From: Variovorax paradoxus
GTDB taxonomy: Bacteria; Pseudomonadota; Gammaproteobacteria; Burkholderiales; Burkholderiaceae_C
Length of the DNA stretch: 64,000 bases
Assembly: GCF_022009635.1 (NCBI RefSeq)
Contig: NZ_CP091716.1
Span: forward strand, 3,301,001-3,365,000
Direction: 5' to 3'
Shown here: one piece after another, positions 41,226-50,119 of the stretch
How the letters are laid out: each line of letters begins with the position of its first letter
Numbering within the stretch: position 1 is the stretch's first letter
Program-made: the position numbers and the translations under genes
The notes under the pieces: generated by a model
Seen by the model: only the letters and a program-made list of their open reading frames with translations
Database searches by the model: none
What the model was told of the DNA's origin: nothing

Positions 41226-41600
41226 ATGAACGCTTCCCCGACTCTTCACCGTCTCGCTGCACGGCCTGCGCGCATCGCTGCGCTGCTCATCCCGCTGGGC
41301 ATTGCCGCCATGCCGTCGCAGTCGTTCGCCGCTCTTCCCACGCTGGAAGATCCGTCGCGCGGCACCGGCAGCGGCATCATGCAGACGCTGCAGAACTATG
41401 GCTACGACATCGTGCTGCTGATTGCGCTGCTCGTCGTGGCCTCGATGTTCGTGGGCGTCTGCTACCACGCTTACACCCGCTACGCCGAGATTCACACCGG
41501 CCGCGCGACGTGGGGCCAGTTCGGGCTGACCGTGGCAGTGGGCGCGATCTTGTTGGTTGTCGGTATCTGGTTGCTGACCAAGGCCACCGGCGTCCTGTAA
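41226..41600 (+). CDS. TIGR03745 family ICE membrane protein (PFL_4702), pilin-like
   Basis: 124 aa. Long cleavable signal (about 1-38, ends SFAAL) followed by two hydrophobic segments (NYGYDIVLLIALLVVASMFV, TVAVGAILLVVGIWLLTKAT). This is the plan of VirB2/TraA-type pilins; likely the pilus subunit of the type-G system (inference). RBS AAAGG at 41214. Confidence 0.82.
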   Translation: MNASPTLHRLAARPARIAALLIPLGIAAMPSQSFAALPTLEDPSRGTGSGIMQTLQNYGYDIVLLIALLVVASMFVGVCYHAYTRYAEIHTGRATWGQFGLTVAVGAILLVVGIWLLTKATGVL

Positions 41601-41612
41601 GGACCGGCAACG

Positions 41613-42041
41613 ATGGCCGGCGCCCTGGAGAGCCCGTCGCGCGATGGGCTCGTGACCTTCTTGCCGCATCGCCTCAACCGCCATCCGGTGGTCGTGCGCG
41701 GGCTCACGGCCGACGAGCTGTGGGTCTGCGCCGGCCTGTCCGGTGCGGCCGGCCTCGTGGCCGGCGTGCCGCTGGCCTGGCTCACGCACAGCATCGCGAT
41801 GGTGCCCACGCTGATCGTCGCCGGCATCGGTATCGGCGTCTTCGTGGGCGGTGGCCTGCTGCGGCGGTGGAAGCGCGGCCGGCCCGACACCTGGCTGTAC
41901 CGCCAGCTCCAGTGGCGCCTCGTGCTGCGCTACCCCGCGCTGGCAGCGCATGCGGGCGGGGGCCAGCTCATCACCCGTTCGGGCTGGTGGTCCACGCGGC
42001 GCCTGCGGCCCAACCCGTCCCTGCGTCGAGGTACAGCATGA
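41613..42041 (+). CDS. TIGR03750 family conjugal transfer protein
   Basis: 142 aa, two adjacent membrane segments (about 38-85), cytosolic ends rich in Arg. Begins with a conserved PSRDGLVTFLPHRLNRHPVV. Comparable with VirB3/TraL-like proteins that anchor the VirB4 ATPase (inference). ATGA overlap with the next gene. Confidence 0.82.
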   Translation: MAGALESPSRDGLVTFLPHRLNRHPVVVRGLTADELWVCAGLSGAAGLVAGVPLAWLTHSIAMVPTLIVAGIGIGVFVGGGLLRRWKRGRPDTWLYRQLQWRLVLRYPALAAHAGGGQLITRSGWWSTRRLRPNPSLRRGTA

Positions 42042-42730
42042 GCCGATTCAAGAACGAGGTCGCACACCTGCAGGCGCACGTGAAAACCTTGCGTCTGGCC
42101 GGCGCCGCGCTGTTCGTCATGGCGTTGCTGCTCGGCTTCGGATGGTGGAGCGCACCCAAGAGCCTCACCATCCACGTGCCGCCCGACCTGCGCTCGGGCA
42201 GCACCCGTAAGTGGTGGGACGTGCCGCCGGAGAGCGTCTACGCCTTCACCTTCTACATCTGGCAGCAGGCCCAACGCTGGCCGACCAACGGCGAGCAGGA
42301 CTACCCGCGCAACCTGCATGCGCTGTCGGCCTACTTCACGCCGAGCTGCCGCGCCTTCCTGCAGCAGGACTTCGAGTTTCGGCGCAGCAACGGCGAACTG
42401 CGCCAGCGCGTGCGCGGCATCTACGAGATTCCCGGCCGTGGTTACGGCGACGACCCGGCCGCGCGCGTGCAAACCGTGTCGACCAACAACTGGGTCGTCA
42501 CGCTGGACGTGAGCGCGGACGAGTACCTGGGCGCCGAGCAGGTCAAGCGCGCGCTCGTGCGCTATGCACTCAAGGTCGTGCGCATGGACGTGGACCCCGA
42601 GCGCAACCCGTTCGGCCTGGCGCTGGACTGCCATGCGCGCGCGCCGGAACGCATCGAAACCCCGCCGCCCCCGGCACCGCCCGGCAGGGCCGCGAGCGCC
42701 GGCTCCAACTTGCAGGGAGACACCCCATGA
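42038..42730 (+). CDS. PFL_4703 family ICE protein (TIGR03746), TraE/VirB5-8-like
   Basis: 230 aa from ATG 42038. One N-terminal membrane segment (22-40) and a large periplasmic domain (PPDLRSGSTRKWWDVPPESV, LHALSAYFTPSCRAFLQQDF, VVTLDVSADEYLGAEQVKRA), the layout of TraE/VirB8 assembly factors. C-terminus Pro-rich. Overlaps the next gene by 4 bp. Confidence 0.84.
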   Translation: MSRFKNEVAHLQAHVKTLRLAGAALFVMALLLGFGWWSAPKSLTIHVPPDLRSGSTRKWWDVPPESVYAFTFYIWQQAQRWPTNGEQDYPRNLHALSAYFTPSCRAFLQQDFEFRRSNGELRQRVRGIYEIPGRGYGDDPAARVQTVSTNNWVVTLDVSADEYLGAEQVKRALVRYALKVVRMDVDPERNPFGLALDCHARAPERIETPPPPAPPGRAASAGSNLQGDTP

Positions 42731-43656
42731 AGCCCTTCGTGATGCGCCCGTTCGCTGCGGCCCTGGCCGGCCTGCTGCTGTGCCTGGCCCTCGTGCCTGC
42801 GGCCCATGCCATCGAAATCCTGCGCTGGGAGCGGCTGCCGCTCGCGGTGCCGCTGGTGGTCGGCCAGGAGCGCGTGGTGTTCATCGAGCGCAACGTCCGC
42901 ATCGGCGTGCCGGCAGGCGTCGGCGAGCAGTTGCGCGTGCAGAGCGCCGGTGGGGCGATCTACCTGCGCGCCAATGCGCCGATCGCGCCCACGCGACTGC
43001 AACTGCAGGACGTGGAGTCGGGCGCGCTGATCCTGCTGGACATCGCGGCCGAGCCGGCGAAGGCGGGCCAGCCTGCGCTCGAACCAGTTCGCATCGTCGA
43101 GAGCGATGTACCGACCACCCGCTACGGCGAGCCGGCCAAGCCGGCTGCGACGACGGACGACGATGCGCAGCGCACAGCAGTCACTGCGAAGCGCGCCACG
43201 CCGGTGGCCGTCGTGCTCACGCGCTATGCGGCGCAGAACCTCTATGCGCCGCTGCGCACCGTGGAACCTGTCCCCGGCATCGGCCGCGTCAACCTGCGGC
43301 GCACTCTGGAGCTTTCGACCTTGCTGCCCACGCTGCCGGTGCGTGCGCAGGCGCTGGCCGCATGGCGGCTCGAAGACCAGTGGGTGACGGCCGTGAAGCT
43401 CACCAACACCTCCGGTCGCTGGCTCGACCTGGACCCACGCGCATTGCAGGGCGACTTCCTCGCCGCGACCTTCCAGCACCCGAACCTGGCGCCGGCCGGA
43501 CGCGCCGCCGACATGACGGTGGTCTACCTCGTTACCCGTGGCCACGGCCTGGCCGAGTCGCTGCTGCCCAAGCTCTCACCGATCGACGCGACGGTGAACC
43601 TGCCGCCGGCAGCGGCGGCCGGCCAGGCCGAAGGAGGTGCCCGCCATGAAAAGTAA
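42727..43656 (+). CDS. TIGR03749 family ICE protein (PFL_4704), TraK/VirB9-like
   Basis: 309 aa from ATG 42727. Signal peptide 1-28 (ends AHAIE). Beta-rich secretin-like periplasmic protein: LRWERLPLAVPLVVGQERVV, with a Thr/Ala/Lys linker near 145. Likely outer-membrane core partner of the VirB10-like protein encoded next (inference). Overlaps the next gene by 11 bp. Confidence 0.84.
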   Translation: MKPFVMRPFAAALAGLLLCLALVPAAHAIEILRWERLPLAVPLVVGQERVVFIERNVRIGVPAGVGEQLRVQSAGGAIYLRANAPIAPTRLQLQDVESGALILLDIAAEPAKAGQPALEPVRIVESDVPTTRYGEPAKPAATTDDDAQRTAVTAKRATPVAVVLTRYAAQNLYAPLRTVEPVPGIGRVNLRRTLELSTLLPTLPVRAQALAAWRLEDQWVTAVKLTNTSGRWLDLDPRALQGDFLAATFQHPNLAPAGRAADMTVVYLVTRGHGLAESLLPKLSPIDATVNLPPAAAAGQAEGGARHEK

Positions 43657-45115
43657 CCCCCTCCTCAAATGGCTGCTGATCCCGATGGCGCTGGTGCTGC
43701 TGTTCGTCGGCATCAAGCTGTTCTCCGGTGATCGTGGCGCCAAGCCCGCGCCCGCCAGCGCCGCCAACTCGCTCACGCCCGAGGAGATGAAGGCGCTGGG
43801 CATCGAGGGCGACACGCCGCGCGATACCGTCGCGACGCTGGTGGCCCAGGTCAAGCAGTTGCGCAACGAGCTGCAGACGGCGCTCAACGACAACAAGAAC
43901 CAGAAGACCGAGAACGAGCGCATGCGCGCGCGGGAAAGCGCGATCGACCAACGCATCCAGTCCGCGCTGGACGGCGAGCGTGGCCGCCTACAGCAGGACC
44001 GCGAGCAACTCTCCAGCGACCGCCAGCAGACCCAGGGCCTGCTGCAAGACCTGCAGCGGCGCCTGGATGGCCTCTCCGGCAAAGGCGGCCAGGCCGACCT
44101 TCCGGTGGGCCTCGGTCTGGAAGAAGGCGACGGCAAGGGCTTCGGCGGCACCCAGGGGGGTGCCGCGCGCAGCGCCAATGGCACGCGCTGGGTGGAGCCC
44201 GACGACGCGAAGCCCTCGGCGAAGAACGGCGGCAGCGGTGGCCTGAACTTCCCGACGAGCTTCGGGCCGGCGCAGAAGACGCTCTCCGACACGGCCGACA
44301 GCGTGGCAAGCACCGTGGCGGACGCCGGCAGCCGCACCGTGGGCGCGTCGGCCAAGCCGGTCTACACGGTGCCGTCGAACTCGACGCTGATGGGCTCGAT
44401 CGCGATGACCGCGCTGATCGGCCGCGTGCCGATCGACGGCACGGTCAATGACCCGTATCCGTTCAAGGTGCTGATTGGGCCGGACAACCTGACCGCCAAC
44501 GGCATCGACATTCCCGACGTGGCCGGTGCGGTGGTCAGCGGCACGGCCTCCGGCGATTGGACGCTTTCCTGCGTGCGCGGCCAGATTCGCTCGGTGACGT
44601 TCGTCTTCAACGACGGGACGGTGCGCACCATGCCGGAGGACGGCAACCGGAACCAGAACGGCAGCGGGTCGGGCAGCAGCGCCAACAGCACCACGCACGG
44701 CGGCCTGGGCTGGATCAGCGACCCCTACGGCATTCCTTGCGTCAGCGGTGAACGGCGCAGCAACGCGCAGCAGTACCTGGGCTCGCAGGCCCTCATCACG
44801 GCGGCTGGGGCCGGCGCGGCGTCACTGATCAAGTCGGACAACGGCAGCGTGGCCGTGGTCGCCAACAACAACGGCTCGCTCGGCACGGTGGGTATCAGCG
44901 GCAACGAGGCGATGGGCCGCATCTTGGCCGGTGGCGTGCGCGACATGGCTGATTGGGTCAACAAGCTCTACGGCCAGGCCTTCGCCGCGGTCTACGTGCG
45001 CCCCGGCGCCAAGGTCGCCGTGCACCTGGAGCAGCCGCTCAACATCGACTACGACGCTAAGGGGCGTCGGGTCAATCACCGCATCGGAGGCAAGCATGCG
45101 TCGGATTTGGATTGA
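43646..45115 (+). CDS. TIGR03752 family ICE protein (PFL_4705), TraB/VirB10-like
   Basis: 489 aa from ATG 43646 (RBS AAGGAGG ends at 43637; the GTG there overlaps the RBS and is not used). An N-terminal membrane anchor (8-24), a coiled coil (about 55-145) and a C-terminal beta-barrel domain follow (VPSNSTLMGSIAMTALIGRV, VYVRPGAKVAVHLEQPLNID), as in TraB. Spans the envelope and links inner and outer membrane parts. Overlaps the next gene by 20 bp. Confidence 0.86.
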   Translation: MKSNPLLKWLLIPMALVLLFVGIKLFSGDRGAKPAPASAANSLTPEEMKALGIEGDTPRDTVATLVAQVKQLRNELQTALNDNKNQKTENERMRARESAIDQRIQSALDGERGRLQQDREQLSSDRQQTQGLLQDLQRRLDGLSGKGGQADLPVGLGLEEGDGKGFGGTQGGAARSANGTRWVEPDDAKPSAKNGGSGGLNFPTSFGPAQKTLSDTADSVASTVADAGSRTVGASAKPVYTVPSNSTLMGSIAMTALIGRVPIDGTVNDPYPFKVLIGPDNLTANGIDIPDVAGAVVSGTASGDWTLSCVRGQIRSVTFVFNDGTVRTMPEDGNRNQNGSGSGSSANSTTHGGLGWISDPYGIPCVSGERRSNAQQYLGSQALITAAGAGAASLIKSDNGSVAVVANNNGSLGTVGISGNEAMGRILAGGVRDMADWVNKLYGQAFAAVYVRPGAKVAVHLEQPLNIDYDAKGRRVNHRIGGKHASDLD

Positions 45116-45530
45116 ATCGGTCGCGGTCCTGTGCGCGGTCGGAGTGCTGGGCGGCTGCGCCACTAGCAAGGACAAGCTGCTACCGCACGGCGATTACACG
45201 ATGCTCGATGTGTGGACCCAGGAGACGGGCGGCAGCGCCGGTGGCGGACAAGCTGCCCGGCAACTGCTCGACGCGCGCCAGGACCTGCGCCGGGCGCTGA
45301 GCGAGGCCGATACGCAGGCAGCGCCTGCCGCCGCTGCCGCCTACACGCGCACCGCGGCCAACGAGATCTACCGCCAGTTCCACCGACTGCCGAACCCGGA
45401 CCTGGTGATGTACGTGTTCCCGCACCTGGCCGGCAGCGATCCGGTGCCCGTGCCCGGCTACACCACCGTCTTTCCCTTGTACCAGCGGGTGCAGTACGCC
45501 ATGCCTGGCGAGCGCCTGGAGGACTACTGA
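45096..45530 (+). CDS. TIGR03751 family conjugal transfer lipoprotein
   Basis: 144 aa from ATG 45096, RBS CGGAGG. Lipobox LGGC (C21). Conserved ending LPNPDLVMYVFPHLAGSDPV with PGYTTVFPLYQRVQYAMPGE. Probably a TraV-like outer-membrane lipoprotein. Stop TGA shares its A with the next ATG. Confidence 0.86.
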   Translation: MRRIWIESVAVLCAVGVLGGCATSKDKLLPHGDYTMLDVWTQETGGSAGGGQAARQLLDARQDLRRALSEADTQAAPAAAAAYTRTAANEIYRQFHRLPNPDLVMYVFPHLAGSDPVPVPGYTTVFPLYQRVQYAMPGERLEDY

Positions 45531-48436
45531 TGGCCTGGACCTTGCCCTGGCCGCGCAAGGCCCTCGCATTGGCTGGCTCTGACCCGCAGGGCGAGGATGC
45601 CTGGTCGCGGCACGTGACGACGCTCGCAGCGCACGGCATCCCGGAGCCAGGCAAAGCAGCAGCCGACCGGCCGCGTCGTCCGGCCACCGAGGCGGATATG
45701 CAGGCCCTCTATGGCGTGTCACCGTCCTTCGCCGATCTGCTCCCGTGGGTGGAGTATCTGCCGGGTTCCAAGAGCATGCTGCTGGAAGACGGCCAGTCGG
45801 TCGCGGGCTTCTTCGAGCTGGCGCCGGTGGGCACCGAGGGCCGCGAGATGGCCTGGCTGTGGCAGGCACGCGATGCGTTGGAGAACGCGCTGCAGGACTC
45901 TTTCGACGAACTCGACGAGAACCCCTGGGTGGTGCAGCTCTATGCCCAGGACGAATCGACCTGGGACAACTACCTGCGCGGGCTGGCGGACTATGTGAGG
46001 CCGCGCGCCCAGGGCAGTGCCTTCACGGACTTCTACCTGCGGTTCTTCGGGCATCACCTGCGCGCCATCTCCAAGCCCGGCGGGCTGTTCGAGGACACGA
46101 CGGTGACGCGCCTGCCGTGGCGCGGCCAGGTCCGGCGTGTGCGCATGGTGGTCTACCGGCGCGCGAACGCGGCGACCGCATCGCGGCGCGGCCAGTCGCC
46201 CGAGCAGGCGCTGACGACGATCTGCGACCGGCTCGCCGGGGGTCTCGCCAATGCGGGCGTGAAGTCCCGCCGCATGGCGGCGGCCGACATCCACGACTGG
46301 CTGCTGCGCTGGTTCAACCCACACCCGACGCCGCTCGGCCCCAGCGCCGACGACCGCGAGCGCTTCTATGCGCTCACGCGCTATCCCGAGGAAGCCGAAG
46401 ACGGCGAAATCGAGCTGGAGATGGAGCTTGCAAGTGGCGACTTCGCGCAGCGCCTGTTCTTCGGCCAGCCGCGCTCGGACGTGGCGAACGGCACCTGGCT
46501 CTTCGACGGCATGCCGCACCGGGTCATCGTGATGGACCGGCTGCGCATGCCGCCCGCCACCGGCCATGTCACCGGCGAGACTCGCAAGGGCGGCGATGCG
46601 GTCAATGCGCTGTTCGACCAGATGCCCGAGGACACGGTGATGTGCCTGACGGTCGTCGCGACGCCGCAGGACGTGCTCGAAGCGCACCTGAACCACCTGA
46701 GCAAGAAGTCGGTCGGCGAGACGCTCGCCTCGGAGCAGACGCGCCGCGACGTGCAAGAAGCGCGTGGTCTGATCGGTAGCGCGCACAAGCTCTACCGCGG
46801 TGCGCTGGCCTTCTACCTGCGCGGGCGCGACCTCGCGCAGCTCGACGCCCGCGGCCTGCAACTGGTCAACGTGATGCTCAACGCGGGCCTGCAGCCCGTG
46901 CGCGAGGAGGACGAGGTGGCGCCGCTCAACAGCTACCTGCGCTCGCTTCCCTGCGTGTTCGATCCAGCCTCCGACAAGCGCCAGTGGTACACGCAACTGA
47001 TGTTCGCGCAGCATGCCGCGAACCTCGCGCCGGTGTGGGGCCGTAGCCAGGGCACGGGGCATCCGGGCATCACGTTCTTCAACCGTGGCGGCGGGCCGAT
47101 CACCTTCGATCCGCTGAACCGACTCGACCGGCAGATGAACGCGCATCTCTTCCTGTTCGGCCCCACCGGCTCGGGCAAGAGCGCGACGCTCAACAACATC
47201 CTCAACCAGGTCACGGCGATCTACCGGCCGCGCCTGTTCATCGTGGAGGCCGGCAACAGCTTCGGCTTGTTCGGCGACTTCGCCACGCGGCTGGGCCTCA
47301 AGGTGCATCGCGTGAAGCTCGCGCCCGGCGCAGGCGTCAGCCTCGCGCCATTTGCGGATGCGCACCGGCTGGTCGATACGCCGAGCCAGGTGCAGACGCT
47401 GGATGCCGATGCGCTGGACGAGGACCAGGAGCCCGCAGCGCAGGCGGCAAGCCGCAGTGAGGAAGTGGACGAGCAGCGCGACGTGCTCGGCGAACTGGAG
47501 ATCACCGCGCGGCTGATGATCACCGGCGGCGAGGACAAGGAAGAAGCGCGCATGACGCGTGCCGACCGCAGCCTGATCCGCCAGTGCATCCTCGACGCCG
47601 CCCAGCGTTGCGTGGCCGAACGGCGCACGGCGCTGACGCGGGACGTGCGCGATGCGCTGCGCGAGCGCGCCCGCGACACGTCGCTGCCCGAGGGGCGACG
47701 CGCGCGGCTGCTGGAGATGGCGGACGCGATGGATATGTTCTGCCAGGGCGTGGACGGCGAGATGTTCGACCGGCCCGGCACGCCGTGGCCCGAGGCCGAC
47801 ATCACCATCGTGGACCTCGCCACCTTCGCGCGCGAGGGCTACAACGCGCAGCTTTCCATCGCCTACATCTCGCTGATCAACACGGTCAACAACATCGCCG
47901 AGCGCGATCAATTCCTGGGCCGCCCGATCATCAACGTGACGGACGAAGGCCACATCATCACGAAGAATCCGCTGCTCGCGCCCTACGTCGTGAAGATCAC
48001 GAAGATGTGGCGCAAGCTCGGCGCCTGGTACTGGCTGGCGACGCAGAACATCGACGACCTGCCCAAGGCCGCCGAGCCCATGTTGAACATGATCGAGTGG
48101 TGGATCTGCCTGTCGATGCCACCGGACGAGGTGGAGAAGATCGCGCGCTTCCGCGAGCTGAATCCGGCACAGAAGGCGCTGATGCTGTCGGCCCGCAAAG
48201 AGGCGGGCAAGTTCACCGAGGGCGTGATCCTCTCCAAGAGCATGGAAGTGCTGTTCCGCGCGGTGCCGCCCAGCCTCTACCTGGCACTGGCTCAGACCGA
48301 GCCGGAAGAGAAGGCGGAACGCTTTCAGTTGATGCAGCAGTACGGCATCGGCGAGCTGGATGCCGCTTTCAGGATCGCCGAGAAGATCGATCGCGCCCGC
48401 GGCATCGCGTCGCTGGCGCTCGATGCGCTGGCGTGA
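45530..48436 (+). CDS. Conjugative transfer ATPase (TIGR03744; VirB4/TraC-like)
   Basis: 968 aa from ATG 45530. Walker A GPTGSGKSAT (near 543-552) and Walker B IINVTDEGHII (near 799). The N-terminal half holds the TraC-like domain (LPWVEYLPGSKSMLLEDGQS, SKPGGLFEDT). Energises pilus assembly and secretion at the inner membrane. Longest gene of the operon; 11 bp before the Dsb-like gene. Confidence 0.93.
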   Translation: MAWTLPWPRKALALAGSDPQGEDAWSRHVTTLAAHGIPEPGKAAADRPRRPATEADMQALYGVSPSFADLLPWVEYLPGSKSMLLEDGQSVAGFFELAPVGTEGREMAWLWQARDALENALQDSFDELDENPWVVQLYAQDESTWDNYLRGLADYVRPRAQGSAFTDFYLRFFGHHLRAISKPGGLFEDTTVTRLPWRGQVRRVRMVVYRRANAATASRRGQSPEQALTTICDRLAGGLANAGVKSRRMAAADIHDWLLRWFNPHPTPLGPSADDRERFYALTRYPEEAEDGEIELEMELASGDFAQRLFFGQPRSDVANGTWLFDGMPHRVIVMDRLRMPPATGHVTGETRKGGDAVNALFDQMPEDTVMCLTVVATPQDVLEAHLNHLSKKSVGETLASEQTRRDVQEARGLIGSAHKLYRGALAFYLRGRDLAQLDARGLQLVNVMLNAGLQPVREEDEVAPLNSYLRSLPCVFDPASDKRQWYTQLMFAQHAANLAPVWGRSQGTGHPGITFFNRGGGPITFDPLNRLDRQMNAHLFLFGPTGSGKSATLNNILNQVTAIYRPRLFIVEAGNSFGLFGDFATRLGLKVHRVKLAPGAGVSLAPFADAHRLVDTPSQVQTLDADALDEDQEPAAQAASRSEEVDEQRDVLGELEITARLMITGGEDKEEARMTRADRSLIRQCILDAAQRCVAERRTALTRDVRDALRERARDTSLPEGRRARLLEMADAMDMFCQGVDGEMFDRPGTPWPEADITIVDLATFAREGYNAQLSIAYISLINTVNNIAERDQFLGRPIINVTDEGHIITKNPLLAPYVVKITKMWRKLGAWYWLATQNIDDLPKAAEPMLNMIEWWICLSMPPDEVEKIARFRELNPAQKALMLSARKEAGKFTEGVILSKSMEVLFRAVPPSLYLALAQTEPEEKAERFQLMQQYGIGELDAAFRIAEKIDRARGIASLALDALA

Positions 48437-48447
48437 GGGAGAACACC

Positions 48448-49203
48448 ATGCAGGTCGCTCGCTTCATTCCATCCCGCTCCGTCGCATTGGTCGCTGTGCT
48501 GCTCGTCGTCGCGCTGATCGCGGCGGCCTGGCTCGGCACGCAGCCGCAGGCGCCGATCGCCAAAGACGCTTCGACGTCGGCCGAGTTCAACCCGACGCCC
48601 ACGCCGGCGCCCACATCCACGGCCGGCCCGCCTTGGCGCTATGGCCGCGACGATGCACGCTTTACGGTGGTGGAGTACGCCGACCTCGAATGTCCGTTCT
48701 GCCGGGCGTACTTCGCAGTGCTCAAGCAGTGGATCGATGCTCACCCCGAGGTGAACTGGCAGTGGCACCACCTGCCGCTGACGACGCACGAGCCGGCCGC
48801 GACTGCCAACGCGCGCCTGGTCGAATGCGTCGGCGAGGCTGGCGGCCGAGCCGCGTTCTGGCAAGCAGTCGAATGGGTCTACGCGCACACGCGCGGCGAC
48901 GGCCAGGGCCTCCCCGAGGATCTAGGTTATCCCGGCATCACGCAGGCCGCCCAGCAGTGCCTCGACAGCGACCACCCCGACGCGCTGATTCGCGCGCAGT
49001 CGGCGAGCGCGGCGCAGGAGGGCATCAAGGTCACGCCCACGCTGCGCCTGCAGGACCGCCAGTCCGGCAAGACGCTGGTGCTGCATGGCCCGGTCGAAGG
49101 CGATGCGCTGTTGTCGGCCATCGACCTGCTGGCAGCCGGCGGCACCACCGAGACCGCATCGAAGGAAATGCCTGCCGAGTCTCTCGGCGACATGCCCAGG
49201 TAG
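48448..49203 (+). CDS. DsbA-like thiol oxidoreductase
   Basis: 251 aa from ATG 48448 (GAGGGAGAAC). Membrane anchor or signal 10-30, then Pro/Thr linker, then a thioredoxin fold with CPFC (C82, C85) in YADLECPFCRAYF, and cis-Pro region VTPTLRL. Forms disulfides in secreted transfer proteins such as TraU-like proteins rich in Cys. The last codons overlap RNA-like element E: the stop TAG lies in its second stem. Confidence 0.87.
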   Translation: MQVARFIPSRSVALVAVLLVVALIAAAWLGTQPQAPIAKDASTSAEFNPTPTPAPTSTAGPPWRYGRDDARFTVVEYADLECPFCRAYFAVLKQWIDAHPEVNWQWHHLPLTTHEPAATANARLVECVGEAGGRAAFWQAVEWVYAHTRGDGQGLPEDLGYPGITQAAQQCLDSDHPDALIRAQSASAAQEGIKVTPTLRLQDRQSGKTLVLHGPVEGDALLSAIDLLAAGGTTETASKEMPAESLGDMPR

Positions 49204-49280
49204 CCCCCGATCTTCAAGGGCTACGACGCGGCCCTGGCCGCGCTGATCATCCCGTTCGCCTTGCATCCCTCGACGCGAAC
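49174..49280 (+). ncRNA. Repeated structured element, copy E (overlaps the stop of the Dsb-like gene)
   Basis: P1 GCCGAG/CTCGGC (49174-49188), then GACATGCCCAGG, P2 GTAGCCC/GGGCTAC (49200-49224) around CGATCTTCAA, P3 CGCGGC/GCCGCG (49227-49242), P4 GTTCGC/GCGAAC (49254-49280) with loop word GCATCCCT. The clearest copy. 119 bp before the 49399 gene. Confidence 0.75.
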
Positions 49281-49337
49281 AGCCGTCGCGCTGCGGTGGT
49301 GGATGCCCGTTCTTCCTTCGCTTGTTGTTCATCCCAC

Positions 49338-49356
49338 GCGGGTCGCCCACGCCCGC
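49338..49356 (+). promoter_or_regulatory. Leader hairpin before 49399 gene
   Basis: Stem GCGGG/CCCGC (49338-49342, 49352-49356) within CCCACGCGGG..CCCGCAGGGG, similar in position to leaders of the 22-34 kb array; RBS TTTGGAG follows. Confidence 0.4.
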
Positions 49357-49398
49357 AGGGGCTGCATGCGCTCCCGCAACTCTTCTTTGGAGACTGCC

Positions 49399-49977
49399 AT
49401 GCAACCCAAGACCCATGTTGTCGACGGCGTGACCTTCGTGGCCACGCCTTACCGCGCCGGAACCCTCATCCGCGAGGATGTGTTCTGGCGTCAATTCACG
49501 GTCACCTGCCAGGGCTACGTCGGGTATCCCGAAGACGATCCGATCTACGGCACCTACTGGATGCCCTCCGTCCTCGAACTCGGCCAACGCGGCCTGATCG
49601 AGGACGCGATGGCGCTGGCCCTTGCCTGCGTGTCCGAAGACGAGTTCGACTTGAACTCGGACACCGACGCCGTGGGCTTCCGGCCGGAACTGATCCTCGT
49701 GCGCGATTCCCTAGATCGCCTCGTCCTCACCGGGCAGGTGTGGGGCGCGGGCATCCGCTGGTCCGAACCCATCACGTCGAACGAGGAAGCGGCCGCCGTT
49801 GCCAATCAGGTCGATGACCTGAGTGGCGAAGCTTCCTACGAAGCCGGCTGGGACAACTACAGCACGGCCGAAGGCCTGCGCCTGCGTGCCCGCGTACTCG
49901 CCGGCCGGCTGGTCGATCCGTTTTGGCAGGCCCATGCCCGCCGAGCCATTCAGGCTGTAGTGGCTGCGGTTGCCTGA
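49399..49977 (+). CDS. Conserved ICE protein of unknown function
   Basis: 192 aa from ATG 49399. Soluble alpha/beta protein; starts VVDGVTFVATPYRAGTLIRE, contains SVLELGQRGLIEDAMALALA and acidic SEDEFDLNSDTD. No motif recognised. It sits inside the tra region as its own unit, with RNA-like element E upstream and a terminator downstream, like the genes of the 22-34 kb array. Confidence 0.65.
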   Translation: MQPKTHVVDGVTFVATPYRAGTLIREDVFWRQFTVTCQGYVGYPEDDPIYGTYWMPSVLELGQRGLIEDAMALALACVSEDEFDLNSDTDAVGFRPELILVRDSLDRLVLTGQVWGAGIRWSEPITSNEEAAAVANQVDDLSGEASYEAGWDNYSTAEGLRLRARVLAGRLVDPFWQAHARRAIQAVVAAVA

Positions 49978-49982
49978 TCCCC

Positions 49983-50012
49983 ACGGGAGCTTCGGCTCCC
50001 GTTCTTCTTCCT
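49983..50012 (+). terminator. Rho-independent terminator
   Basis: Eight-bp stem ACGGGAGC/GCTCCCGT with TTCG tetraloop, followed by TCTTCTTCC. Five bp after the stop of the 49399 gene. Confidence 0.8.
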
Positions 50013-50119
50013 TGCACTGGTTGCGAAAGCGGGGGGTACGCGGTGCGCATTCCTTGTCGCAGCGGACATGCCTTCGGCGTTCGACTAGAGGCCTTGCTCT
50101 CATCCCCAGGACGCCCGCC

